A program made the position numbers and the translations under genes. Below the pieces are notes generated by a model, which saw only the letters and a list, made by a program, of their open reading frames with translations, was not told the origin of the DNA and did no database searches. A stretch of DNA of 64,000 nt from G963691885 sp963691885 (GTDB lineage: Bacteria > Pseudomonadota > Alphaproteobacteria > UBA8366 > Aestuariispiraceae): contig OY829843.1 of assembly GCA_963691885.1 (NCBI GenBank), forward strand, positions 5,035,114-5,099,113, given 5' to 3'. Below are positions 52,556-61,064 of this stretch, piece by piece. How positions within the stretch are numbered: the first letter of the stretch is position 1; each line of letters starts with the position of its first letter.

Positions 52556-54337
52556 ATGCGAGACGGCGTCACCCCACGCACTACGCATCCGGCTATTCGG
52601 AAGGCTCTGCGCGCTGTGCGCGGGCATTTAATCTTTGTTGTGATCTTTAGCTTCTTTGTGAATATGCTGATGCTGACCGGGCCGGTCTTCATGCTGCAGA
52701 TCTATGAGCGCGTGTTGACCTCGCGCAGTGAGCAAACACTGCTCGCTTTGTTTCTGCTGGTGGTCGGGCTCTATGCGATCATGGGCGTGTTGGACCATCT
52801 GCGGCAGAAGGTGATGGCCCGCGCCGGTGTGCTGGTCCAAGATCGGCTGAGCGAGCGCGCTTTCCGCGCAGCGGTGACCCAGGCGATCACCCCCGCTGGG
52901 GCGGTCCGCCCCTCGGCGGCCGTGCGCAATCTGGACGATATTCAGGCCGCTTTGTCGGGGCCGGGGCCGCTCGCGCTCTTCGACCTGCCGTGGCTCCCGG
53001 TTTACCTGCTCGTCATCTACAGCTTCCATCCGCTGTTGGGTGTGCTCGCCACGGCGGGCGGTGTGGTGATTGTGCTGCTGGCCTGGCTGGGCCAGCTGGG
53101 GTCGAGCCGCAGTCAGGCTGAAACGGTCGACCCCTCCATGGCCGCAGCAGGCGTTGAGCAGGCGGCTTGGCGCGATGCGGGGGCTATTCGGGCACTGGGC
53201 ATGCAAAAGGCCTTCTCCGACCGGTGGCGTGCGCAGAAGCAAGAAAGCCAATGGGCCCAGCTGAGCCATTCTGGGACAACGGGGGCCTTCCGCGCGGCGG
53301 CAAAGTCTTTTCGCCTATTGCTGCAATCAACGATCCTGGCATTGGGCGCATATCTGGTGCTGCAAGCGGAGATCACGCCGGGTGTCATGATCGTAGCCTC
53401 CATCATGATGGGCCGCGCCTTGGCCCCGGTCGATCAGCTCACCGGCAGCTACGGGTCGCTGCAAAAAGCGCGGCTGGCGCGCCAACAGCTGAACGCACTG
53501 TTCTTTGAGCAACCGCAACCGCCAGAGAAGCCGGATCTGCCCCGGCCGTTACCCTCCATAAAAGCGGCAAATCTCTACGTGGGACCGTTTGGCACCTCGA
53601 CCCCTTTGGTGAAAGGGCTCAACTTCACCATTCAGCCCGGTAAGGCGCTTGGGATCATTGGGCCCAGCGGGTCCGGCAAGTCCAGCATCGCGAAGACCTT
53701 GGCGGGGATCTGGCCCGCGCTCTCGGGGGAGCTGCGCCTTGGCGGGGCGACCTACAATCAATGGGACCAGGACGTTTTCGGGCGCTTTGTGGGTTACATG
53801 CCGCAGCAACCCTCTCTATTCCAGGGTACCGTGGCGGAGAACATCGGGCGGTTTGATCCGGACGCGACGATGGATCAGGTGGTGGTCGCCGCTCAGTTAG
53901 CCGGCGCGCATGAGATGATCCTTGAACTGGCCCATGGCTATGAAACAGAAATAGGCCAAGGCGCGAATGAGGTCTCCGGTGGCCAAGCGCTAAGGATCTC
54001 GCTGGCCCGTGCGCTGTTTGGCGATCCTGTTCTGGTCATTCTGGATGAGCCAAACTCGTTCTTAGATGGTCAGGGAGAGCAGGCGCTGTTCAACGCGATC
54101 CGAACGGTGAAGAAGGAAGGGACTACTGTCGTGATAGTCGCTCATAACCCACGAATGATCCTAGATTGCGAGACCACGCTGGTGGTCGTGGATGGCTATC
54201 AGCAGGAATTTGGTCCGACGGAAGAGATCGTTAGCCGAAACACCCGTGTGCCAAAGACTCCGGAAGCGCAAATTACGGCGGAACCATCCGCCCCGTCTGA
54301 GGAGGAAGGGCTTCTGGAACAGCCAAAAGAGGACTAA
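52556..54337 (+). CDS. Type I secretion ABC transporter (PrtD/LapB-type)
   Basis: 593 residues. An N-terminal membrane domain (FVVIFSFFVNMLMLTGPVFM, LALFLLVVGLYAIMGVLDHL, VYLLVIYSFHPLLGVLATAG) is followed by a nucleotide-binding domain with Walker A GPSGSGKSS near residue 370, signature VSGGQALRIS near 475 and Walker B LVILDEPNSFLDG. No C39-type peptidase is seen, so the substrate would carry a C-terminal signal. GGGGAAG lies before the ATG at 52556. Next gene is HlyD-like, five bases away, so the two form an operon. Confidence 0.93.
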   Translation: MRDGVTPRTTHPAIRKALRAVRGHLIFVVIFSFFVNMLMLTGPVFMLQIYERVLTSRSEQTLLALFLLVVGLYAIMGVLDHLRQKVMARAGVLVQDRLSERAFRAAVTQAITPAGAVRPSAAVRNLDDIQAALSGPGPLALFDLPWLPVYLLVIYSFHPLLGVLATAGGVVIVLLAWLGQLGSSRSQAETVDPSMAAAGVEQAAWRDAGAIRALGMQKAFSDRWRAQKQESQWAQLSHSGTTGAFRAAAKSFRLLLQSTILALGAYLVLQAEITPGVMIVASIMMGRALAPVDQLTGSYGSLQKARLARQQLNALFFEQPQPPEKPDLPRPLPSIKAANLYVGPFGTSTPLVKGLNFTIQPGKALGIIGPSGSGKSSIAKTLAGIWPALSGELRLGGATYNQWDQDVFGRFVGYMPQQPSLFQGTVAENIGRFDPDATMDQVVVAAQLAGAHEMILELAHGYETEIGQGANEVSGGQALRISLARALFGDPVLVILDEPNSFLDGQGEQALFNAIRTVKKEGTTVVIVAHNPRMILDCETTLVVVDGYQQEFGPTEEIVSRNTRVPKTPEAQITAEPSAPSEEEGLLEQPKED

Positions 54338-54342
54338 CCGGC

Positions 54343-55782
54343 ATGAGGAAAAATCAATACGAAAAACCGGAGCCATCGGCACCTGTAAAGCTGACAAAAT
54401 TGGACAGCCCCACGCGCAAAAAACCGCTGCCAACGACCGCTCATATGGGAAAGCGTAGCCCCGATGTGCGGTTTCGGCGGCGGGTCTCGCGCTCGGCCTG
54501 GTGGGTGAATTTTTTGGGGCTCTTGGTGATTCTCATCCTCTTGGTAGGAGGCGGCTATTGGGCGGCAATAACCGAGATCGCGGGCGCCGTGGTGGCCAGT
54601 GGCGAACTGACCCCGAAATCCGGGCGCAAGACCATTGAGCATTTTAAGGGCGGGGTTGTCAGCCGCATCCTCGTGAAAAACGGCGATACGGTGGAAGAGG
54701 GGGCGCTGCTGATAAAGCTGGACGATGTCTCTGTCCTGGCCGAGATCGAAATTGTCGAGAGTGAGTTGGACCTCTTGCTACCCCGCCTCGCGCGGTTGGG
54801 GGCAGAGACGAACGGGCTGAATACCGTGGGGGTGGATGATCAGCTGCGGGTGCGGACCACGGAACGACCATCTGCCGCTGCTGGTCTGGCTGACGAGATC
54901 ACCTTGTTCAAGACCCGTGACGAAGCACTGCGCCAGGCAGGCGAGCGGTTGGATGAAAAGGTGGGCATGCTACAGGCCCAGATGCAGGGTCTGGCTCAAC
55001 AGATCGGGTCTCTGGAGACGCGCCTTGCCTCCTTGGCCAGCGAGTCGGCGGTTCAGCGTAGCTTATTGGAGAAAGGTCTCACCACCTTACGCAGGGTGAC
55101 CGCGTTGGAGCGCGAATATGAGGAGGTCAAGGGCGACAAGAGCCGCCTCACCTCCCAGCGAGGCAGCATCAGCCGCGAGATCAATGAGATTGAGATCAGC
55201 AAACTGCAATCCGTCACAGAGTTTCGGCGCGATGCACTGCAAGAGATGAACGACCTTCAAACCAAGATTGCCTCGCTACGCGAAAGGCAAATTGCAGCCC
55301 AGAATGATCTGCGCATTACGGAAATCCGCGCGCCAGAGGAAGGGGTCATCCTGGATATGGAGGTGAAGTCCATTGGCGGCGCAATCCGGCCGGGCGAGCC
55401 TCTTATGTATATCGTACCAGCGTGGGATGACCTTGTGGTCTCGACGCGGGTTGAACTTAATGCACGCGACAAAATCAGGTATTCCCAAACCGCCAATATC
55501 GTATTCCCCGGCCTTGATGCCGCGAAGACCCCGCCTACAACTGGGACCGTGACGCGGATTGGCGCGGATGCGCTAGAAGACGAGCGCACTGGGGAGCGCT
55601 ATTACGAGGTCGACATCGAGATCGCAGAGAGAGATATTCATCTCATCGAAGAGGCCATCGACACGCGTCTTGTCGTTGGTATGCCGGTCGAAGCCTATCT
55701 GACCACAGATGCACGAACGGTTGCCGACCATCTTTTGCAACCCTTGATCAAAAACATGCGGCGAATATTCCAAGAGACGTAA
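54343..55782 (+). CDS. HlyD-family membrane fusion protein of type I secretion
   Basis: 479 residues. One N-terminal transmembrane helix (WVNFLGLLVILILLVGGGYW), a lipoyl-like half (GGVVSRILVKNGDTVEEGAL), a long coiled coil (about residues 110-310) and the matching C-terminal half (APEEGVILDMEVKSIGGAIR). The C-terminus shows VELNARDKIRYSQTANIVFP. Links the ABC exporter to an outer-membrane TolC, which is not in this window. Starts five bases after the exporter stop. Confidence 0.93.
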   Translation: MRKNQYEKPEPSAPVKLTKLDSPTRKKPLPTTAHMGKRSPDVRFRRRVSRSAWWVNFLGLLVILILLVGGGYWAAITEIAGAVVASGELTPKSGRKTIEHFKGGVVSRILVKNGDTVEEGALLIKLDDVSVLAEIEIVESELDLLLPRLARLGAETNGLNTVGVDDQLRVRTTERPSAAAGLADEITLFKTRDEALRQAGERLDEKVGMLQAQMQGLAQQIGSLETRLASLASESAVQRSLLEKGLTTLRRVTALEREYEEVKGDKSRLTSQRGSISREINEIEISKLQSVTEFRRDALQEMNDLQTKIASLRERQIAAQNDLRITEIRAPEEGVILDMEVKSIGGAIRPGEPLMYIVPAWDDLVVSTRVELNARDKIRYSQTANIVFPGLDAAKTPPTTGTVTRIGADALEDERTGERYYEVDIEIAERDIHLIEEAIDTRLVVGMPVEAYLTTDARTVADHLLQPLIKNMRRIFQET

Positions 55783-56058
55783 CGCGATGCCCCGGCAATG
55801 TGCTTATGATCGTTCTCAGAGGATCAAAGTTGCCAACGAAATACGACATACCGGAAGAAATAGTTGGCGGCGGCGGCAGGTTGATGTGTTGGTTGGGCAG
55901 GGTCAGGCCCAAAGTTTTGACGACGGACATGCATACTTGTGAAAGCTCCAATTAACGGAATTAGTGTCGATGTGATCTGACACCGCCCCTTTCCAGTGAG
56001 CTGAAATGGGGACGGCGCATCTCTTAAGTGAGATGATGGTTGTCCGTTTTGATGGTGG
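55783..56058. other. Intergenic segment between HlyD gene and IS remnants
   Basis: 276 bases without a gene or clear terminator that I can support. It ends where the IS407-type remnant begins. The sequence composition changes here, consistent with an insertion junction. Confidence 0.3.
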
Positions 56059-56136
56059 TGATCCTCCCCCGCTGAATTGGTCCACCGCTATAATTAAGAA
56101 AATGGAGGATCAGAGATGGCCAGTAACAAGCATAAT
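56059..56136 (+). mobile_element. Truncated end of an IS407-type element
   Basis: TGATCCTCCCCCGCTGAATT and the following 58 bases match the right end of the element at 37385-38602, including the OrfA start (ATGGCCAGTAACAAG against ATGGCCAGTTACAAG), with only a few differences. It stops abruptly where the IS66 element begins. Confidence 0.85.
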
Positions 56137-56166
56137 TGTCCGTCCGGTGAACCCGCTCTTGTTATT

Positions 56167-57696
56167 TCACACGGTTTGTCGGGCGGCTTGAGCGGGGAAG
56201 TTCCAGGGGAGCAGTTCGTCGATGTGGTTGATTTTGTGATCGGCGATGCGGTCCAGCACCCAGGTGAGCCAGGCTTGCGGGTCAACGTCATTGAGCTTGG
56301 CGGTTTCGATCAGGGTGAACGCGACGGCCATGGCCTTGCCACCACCCTCGGAACCGGCGAACAGCCAATTCTTGCGCCCGAGCGCCACCGGCTTCATAGC
56401 CCGCTCGACGGCGTTGTTGTCCAATTCCAGAACGCCGTGGCCCAGGTAGGCCCGCGCCTTCGGCAACCGGTTCAGGGCGTAGCGGATCGCGCCAGCAAGC
56501 GGTGACTTGCCGGATATCTTCGTCAACTGGGTATCCAGCCATGTCACCAGATCATCGAACATAGGCGTAGCGTACTCGCGCCGCAGCGCCACCCGTTCTT
56601 CGGGCAATCGGCCACGCGCCTGTTCCTCCACGGCATACAGCGCGGCGATGCGCTTGATCGCCTCCTCGGCGATGGCTCCGCCCTGAGCTTGATGGACATC
56701 GACGAACTTGCGCCGCACATGCGCCACACAGGCCATCTCCGTGGCCGTGTCGGATGAGAACAACCCGTTGAACCCGGCGTAGCCGTCGGCATGGATCCAG
56801 CCTTGATAATCTGACAGATGCCGGACGGGATGGTCGCCCTTGCGATCGACGGTGAACCGATACCAGACCCCGGGCGGCGCTCCACCCGCCCATGGCCTTT
56901 CGTCGCGCACATAGGCCCACACCCGCGCGGTTTTGGTTTGCTTCGAACCGGGGGCCTGCATCTTCACAGGGGTGTCATCCGCGAACAGCGCCGGACCCGC
57001 CCGCACATGACGACCAATGGCCTCGGCCAAGGGTTCGAGAAGTGCCGTCGATCGGCCAACCCAATCCGCCAACGTCGAACGTTCAAGATCAATGCCGTCG
57101 CGTGCAAAGATCTGGCTTTGGCGGTACAGCGGCAGATGGTCGGCATACTTCGAGACCAGAACATGGGCCAGCAGTCCCGGACCGGGGCGGCCCTTCTCGA
57201 TCGGCCGCGACGGTAAGGGAGCCTGGACGATGGCCTCGCAGCAGCTACACGCCAGACGGGGACGCACGATGCGGTTCACCACAAAACGCCCCGGGATGTA
57301 TTCCAGCTCTTCCGTGACATCCTCGCACAGGGGCTTGAGTTCGCCACCGCATTCTCCGCAACTCTCGCCCGCAGACAGATGTGTGTCGTGGCGGGGCAGA
57401 TGGGCGGGCAGCGGCTTGCGATTGTGCTTGCGCCTGGGCTTCGGCTCCACTTCGGCGGCCGCGGTTTGTTCCACCGCAGCTTCGGCAATGGCTTCGTCCT
57501 CGGCGAAAGTCAGGTGCAGTTGATCCAGGCTCTCGGACTTGGACCCGAAACGGTGGCGGTTATGGCCCGCCAACTGGTGCTTGAGCTTCTCAATCAGAAG
57601 ATCGCGAGACTTCAACTCGCCAGCCAGAAGCCCCACCAAGCCCTTCAGTTCGGCGGGATCGTCGGGCAGCGTTTGAAGATCATTCAACATGACCAT
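56167..57696 (-). CDS. tnpC: IS66-family transposase TnpC
   Basis: About 509 residues from ATG 57696 (MVMLNDLQTLPDDPAELKGL). It has the N-terminal leucine-rich segment (LLAGELKSRDLLIEKLKHQL), the zinc-finger motif CGECGGELKPL, CSCCEAIVQAP, and the DDE core (LFADDTPVKMQAPGSKQTKT; GWIHADGYAGFNGLF; ELDNNAVERAMKPVALGRKN). C-terminus IETAKLNDVDPQAWLTWVLD. Intact. Confidence 0.95.
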   Translation of the reverse strand: MVMLNDLQTLPDDPAELKGLVGLLAGELKSRDLLIEKLKHQLAGHNRHRFGSKSESLDQLHLTFAEDEAIAEAAVEQTAAAEVEPKPRRKHNRKPLPAHLPRHDTHLSAGESCGECGGELKPLCEDVTEELEYIPGRFVVNRIVRPRLACSCCEAIVQAPLPSRPIEKGRPGPGLLAHVLVSKYADHLPLYRQSQIFARDGIDLERSTLADWVGRSTALLEPLAEAIGRHVRAGPALFADDTPVKMQAPGSKQTKTARVWAYVRDERPWAGGAPPGVWYRFTVDRKGDHPVRHLSDYQGWIHADGYAGFNGLFSSDTATEMACVAHVRRKFVDVHQAQGGAIAEEAIKRIAALYAVEEQARGRLPEERVALRREYATPMFDDLVTWLDTQLTKISGKSPLAGAIRYALNRLPKARAYLGHGVLELDNNAVERAMKPVALGRKNWLFAGSEGGGKAMAVAFTLIETAKLNDVDPQAWLTWVLDRIADHKINHIDELLPWNFPAQAARQTV

Positions 57697-57758
57697 CGTA
57701 TAGCAGAAACACCCTGCAAAGGGAATCCGCAACCGATCCAGTTCTTCGTTTAATGGAC

Positions 57759-58115
57759 CTATCCCACGGTCAGGGGACGCCAGGTCCGAGCCGGCATGCG
57801 CCAGTCAATTCCTTCCAGCAGCATGGCGAGTTGGGCCGCCGTCACGCCGACCTTGCCGTCCGCCGGAGACGGCCACACGAACCGGCCCTTCTCCAGCCGC
57901 TTGGCGAACAAACATGCCCCCTGGCCGTCCCACCAGATGATCTTGATCAGATCGCCGCGCCGTCCACGGAACACGAACAGGTGGCTCGAATAGGGATCTT
58001 GGCCCAGGACACGCTCCGCCAGAGCCGACAGACCGGCAAACCCTTTGCGCATGTCCGTCACACCGGCCGCAAGCCATACCCGTGTGTTCACCGGCACCGG
58101 GATCATGACAGCCAC
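57759..58115 (-). CDS. tnpB: IS66-family Orf2 protein TnpB
   Basis: 118 residues typical of TnpB: GVTDMRKGFAGLSALAERVL, SSHLFVFRGRRGDLIKIIWW and GACLFAKRLEKGRFVWP. Starts within the end of TnpA (13-base overlap). Confidence 0.95.
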   Translation of the reverse strand: MAVMIPVPVNTRVWLAAGVTDMRKGFAGLSALAERVLGQDPYSSHLFVFRGRRGDLIKIIWWDGQGACLFAKRLEKGRFVWPSPADGKVGVTAAQLAMLLEGIDWRMPARTWRPLTVG

Positions 58116-58462
58116 ACCTTCAGCAAACGCCCCAAAGCATCCGGATCAAAACCACCCTCGGCAACAACCTGGTGACCACCAGCCAGTTCGATACGAACCG
58201 CAGCCCCAAATGTCGGTGGCCCATCCGCTGCTACCTCCATCTCCGCTCGGACCGGCGCGGAAACCATCATCGGCAGAAACACCGAATCATGACGCTCCTC
58301 CCCATCCGGGGCAAACCGCGCGTCACGCAGCCATTTAAAAATCAAGTTCGCATTCATCGAATAACGCTGTGCAACCTGCGCAACCGAAACACCAGGAACC
58401 GACGCCTGTAAACAAATGGAACGCTTCTCTTCAGTCGACCAAAACCGACGCTTCGCTGCCAT
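58103..58462 (-). CDS. tnpA: IS66-family Orf1 protein TnpA
   Basis: About 119 residues from ATG 58462 (MAAKRRFWSTEEKRSICLQA). Helix-turn-helix segment VPGVSVAQVAQRYSMNANLI followed by FKWLRDARF; the typical first gene of IS66 elements. An upstream ATG at 58510 is possible but unconserved. Confidence 0.9.
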   Translation of the reverse strand: MAAKRRFWSTEEKRSICLQASVPGVSVAQVAQRYSMNANLIFKWLRDARFAPDGEERHDSVFLPMMVSAPVRAEMEVAADGPPTFGAAVRIELAGGHQVVAEGGFDPDALGRLLKVWLS

Positions 58463-58716
58463 CACGATGTACCCTTGGTGTCCACTATCAATGCCGGACA
58501 CTAGCGCCAATCCTTCCGCTCAGAAAAGAGCGGGTTCACCGGACGGACACGACCAGCTATGCCTTGAGCTTGGAAAAACTCTCGAACAGATCCATCAAAA
58601 AAACAGGGCACTGGACGACCGTTGTCCAGCCACGGTTGCATGTGCGGGCGATTGCGGCCGAAGTCACAGCGTAGCGACACTGACGGTGGGTCTATAGGGA
58701 AGTACTTGGAGAATGA

Positions 58717-58782
58717 TATCAATGCCGGACACTAGCGCCAATCCTTCCGCTCGGAAAAGAGCGGGTTCACCGGACGGACACG
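58717..58782 (-). repeat. Solo duplicate of the IS66 right end (66 bp)
   Basis: Positions 58717-58782 match 58486-58551 with a single mismatch (A against G at the CAGAAAAG site). The block includes the terminal inverted repeat of the IS66 element. The 165 bases between the copies hold nothing recognisable. It shows an older IS66-related event or a one-ended transposition. Confidence 0.85.
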
Positions 58783-58912
58783 GGACGACGACGAATTGGA
58801 GGAATAAAATTAATGCCGATTTGGCGCATGTCTATAACAGACATACGCCGAACAATGGTGGACGTGTCTAAGGGTAAAAGACGCATTGTACTTGATGGAC
58901 TTTATGGCGACG

Positions 58913-58970
58913 TGATCGAATTACGTGCCACTGCAGTGTCATGATCGAATTACGTGCCACTGCAGTGTCA
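58913..58970. repeat. Perfect 29-bp tandem duplication with internal palindrome
   Basis: Two identical units beginning TGATCGAATTACGTGCCACT at 58913 and 58942. Each holds the perfect 10-bp palindrome CACTGCAGTG. The second unit joins an IS66 TnpC remnant. The repeat may be a replication slip product or binding sites. Confidence 0.85.
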
Positions 58971-59060
58971 TTTTTAAACTCCGTTAACCAGGCTTGCGGA
59001 TCAACGTTGTTGAGTTTAGCTGTTTCGACAAAAGCCTGAGCAATAGCTTTGCCCTTCCCA
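58971..59060 (-). pseudogene. IS66 TnpC C-terminal remnant
   Basis: The minus strand encodes GKAIAQAFVETAKLNNVDPQ and AWLTEF, homologous to the C-terminus of the intact TnpC (FTLIETAKLNDVDPQAWLT). It is an older, decayed copy. The rest of 58783-59162 has no gene. Confidence 0.75.
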
Positions 59061-59162
59061 TTGAGTTGGACACCTTCGAATCCGAGAGATTCACCAACGC
59101 AGAACTCACCTCATTCTCGCGTACCATACGTCGTATAAGGTCTTGAAAACTTGGGAGATATG

Positions 59163-59810
59163 TCACTTCACTATTAACTCCCGGAGTTTATTTTTGGGAA
59201 GCGCACCCCATGACCCCGTGGCCTCGAGATCTTTAATGCCCCGCGCCTCTGCCTCTTCCAGGGCAATTTTTTCAATTTCCTCAAACACCCGAGAATCACC
59301 ATCCGAATCGATCTTTTCGTTAATATAGATCAATAGATTACGAATTGCAGGTGGTGGAACCGCCCCTCTTAACCAGCGATTGCCGGCCGAGTTTTCACGG
59401 CCTAGAACAAGGGTAAACTTTACTGTTGTTACAAAAAGTCGGCACCCTAACTGTTTAGCTCGCTCAGCGTATGAAAGAGAAGGATCTGGCTTGATACCCC
59501 TCTCAGCTTCAAGATCTCTAACTTCTTTCTTTGTAATCCGGTCAGAATTAATTTTTTCAAGCACTTCCACGACGTGAGGAGCCTGCTTGATAGGGCATGC
59601 ATCAAGATTTTGCATGTATAATCTAACCAAAATTGAAATTGCAGGCTCTGAAAGAATTGGGCTAGAGCCATCCTCAAGCTTACCTCTCACATACATCCCC
59701 CAATCCGGGCCTGTAAGACCCAAAATCCGCTGGAGATCTACAGCCGGAACTCCCAGGAGGTACAGCAGAGTGGACAAGTCATTTCCACTGATAGGCGATG
59801 CATTGGACAT
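59163..59810 (-). CDS. Putative DNA-binding regulator (orphan)
   Basis: 215 residues starting MSNASPISGNDLSTLLYLLG. The first 70 residues look helix-rich and end EPAISILVRLYMQNLDACPI, which resembles an HTH-like domain seen next to conjugation genes of other elements, but no family is assigned. The middle and C-terminus are unfamiliar (VTTVKFTLVLGRENSAGNRW). Divergent from the next gene; a GATAGT/ACTATC inverted repeat (59830-59876) lies in the shared promoter region and may be its operator. Confidence 0.55.
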   Translation of the reverse strand: MSNASPISGNDLSTLLYLLGVPAVDLQRILGLTGPDWGMYVRGKLEDGSSPILSEPAISILVRLYMQNLDACPIKQAPHVVEVLEKINSDRITKKEVRDLEAERGIKPDPSLSYAERAKQLGCRLFVTTVKFTLVLGRENSAGNRWLRGAVPPPAIRNLLIYINEKIDSDGDSRVFEEIEKIALEEAEARGIKDLEATGSWGALPKNKLRELIVK

Positions 59811-59931
59811 ATTATAACCTCACTTGCAGGATAGTTGATTTTTTTGTTGGTATTTTTGTGTTGCACATTGACTATCATATATGCAGATGGCACTCCAGCA
59901 GTGGAAAACAAAAATATTTGGAGTTTAAGTT

Positions 59932-60528
59932 GTGGCAGTAGCTGTTCTCAAGACGCTTGTGCGCTCTCAGAAGGGCGCTATTCCTGAATCCATAACCCTT
60001 GAAAGTGTGTGGCTCCCGTCTGGCGTTGTTTATCCAAGCAAGTCTATGGTTTTCTATTATGGCACGACAGATGCCGCACAAATAATCGCTGAACAAGCTC
60101 GCAGTTTTATGGCAGATGGATATGATGTAAGCATTGTTGAGGTGTCAATTGATATTGGAGATACTCATGCAGATTTCTACCAAAAACCTCGCGTTCATGA
60201 CACAACACTTGTCAGGCTCAATCGACTAAACCTGGCGCTTAGAGAAGAGTTGCAGGCGTACTTTCGTAAAAAAATAAATGCGAATGATAAAATGAGTGAA
60301 GCCTACAGCTGGAACCCACCGAAGTTAATTTCGAGCAGGCTGGATATATTGGAGTCAGCTGCAAAAACACTCATACTGAAGCCGTGTGAAGTAATGACGT
60401 TCTGGGTTCCAAGGGAAGGTGGAGACCCCATCAGCGTAGGAATGTTAATGTCTTCGGATAAAGTTACGACCATCCGGGTGTTTGGACCTCATCAGAAAAC
60501 TGAAATTAAATTCCCAAAAAAATTCTAA
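59932..60528 (+). CDS. Hypothetical protein beside attR
   Basis: 198 residues from a GTG start (VAVAVLKTLVRSQKGAIPES). Mixed alpha/beta sequence with MVFYYGTTDAAQIIAEQARS and EVMTFWVPREGGDPISVGML; no signal peptide or membrane helix. No family recognised. It is divergent from the putative regulator and the last island gene before attR. Composition is more AT-rich than the chromosomal genes. Confidence 0.65.
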   Translation: MAVAVLKTLVRSQKGAIPESITLESVWLPSGVVYPSKSMVFYYGTTDAAQIIAEQARSFMADGYDVSIVEVSIDIGDTHADFYQKPRVHDTTLVRLNRLNLALREELQAYFRKKINANDKMSEAYSWNPPKLISSRLDILESAAKTLILKPCEVMTFWVPREGGDPISVGMLMSSDKVTTIRVFGPHQKTEIKFPKKF

Positions 60529-60650
60529 ACTTCTGCATCCATCCAGCCGCCCAAATGTTTTCCACTCCACCTCTTAAGTTATTGATTTTATTTGGGTCGA
60601 TAAATTGTGTTTTGTCTTATAACTTATTGATTTTATTGATTTATTATATA
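60529..60650. other. attR-proximal arm with direct repeats
   Basis: 122 AT-rich bases. TTATTGATTTTATT occurs twice (60579-60592 and 60624-60637). GTTTTCCA at 60557-60564 also occurs twice on the other end of the island (18074 and 18087). These are candidates for arm-type integrase binding sites. Confidence 0.45.
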
Positions 60651-60698
60651 ATTTGTAATCAGAGGGTCGGGAGTTCAAATCTCTCTTGCGGCACCATA
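60651..60698 (+). repeat. attR: 48-bp copy of the tRNA-Thr 3' half
   Basis: Identical to 17968-18015, including the last two bases beyond the tRNA CCA. The 5' half of the tRNA is absent here, so this is not a functional tRNA gene. It marks the right boundary of the island. Confidence 0.95.
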
Positions 60699-61064
60699 TT
60701 TTTCAATGACTTAGCTGATTTTGACGCCGCCTGCTGGATTGCCCGGGTAACAGCTGGTGTAACAGGTGATTTGTTCTCGGCATTAAGAGTATAAAACTTA
60801 GCGCTGCCTGATACCTCTTTGCGGCGCGACAGATGATTTAGACTCAATGACGTTTCGTTTTTTTGAGCAATGATTCAAGGAATTTTTCACCGTCACACAA
60901 GTTCAAGAGTGTTGGAAATTCGAATCAAGCGCCACAAACCCGATTCCCGCCCAAATTGGCGAGTGACTTTCGACGGCGACAAGCCGGTGTCGCATGCGAT
61001 CCGCACCGGATACAAAAAAGTGGATCCCCAGCTGAAAAATCAAATCTGTTGCAGAGGTAGAAAG
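60699..61064. other. Intergenic region right of attR
   Basis: 366 bases with no gene I can support. Short frames (for example the minus-strand NAENKSPVTPAVTRAIQQAA) run into the attR tRNA sequence and are probably spurious or remnants. Confidence 0.4.

Larger units (their letters stand above)
56137..58549 (-). mobile_element. IS66-family insertion sequence
   Basis: 2413 bp with inverted ends TGTCCGTCCGGTGAACCCGC at 56137 and mirrored to 58549. It carries the three IS66 genes on the minus strand. No 8-bp target duplication is found on the flanks. A partial duplicate of its right end lies at 58717-58782. Confidence 0.92.
17968..60698. mobile_element. Genomic island / integrative mobilizable element in tRNA-Thr
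   Basis: Bounded by identical 48-bp att repeats, with a tyrosine integrase and a Xis-like gene at the tRNA end, a replication protein with iterons, a MobF relaxase with accessory protein, a ParA-like ATPase, a type II-C CRISPR-Cas locus and IS-rich cargo. Length is 42.7 kb. No type IV secretion or coupling-protein genes are visible, so it looks mobilizable, not self-transmissible. The IS-rich right half (35.8-59.1 kb) may have been acquired in several later steps. Confidence 0.9.

Noticed and set aside
60651..60698. Second tRNA-Thr gene
   Set aside because: Only the 3' half is present; the acceptor 5' strand and D-arm are missing, so it is an att site and not a tRNA.
60659..60847. Minus-strand frame ending in VPQERFELPTL next to attR
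   Set aside because: It runs through the partial tRNA-Thr copy; frames of this kind ending in RFELPTL come from reading across tRNA sequence and are not real genes.
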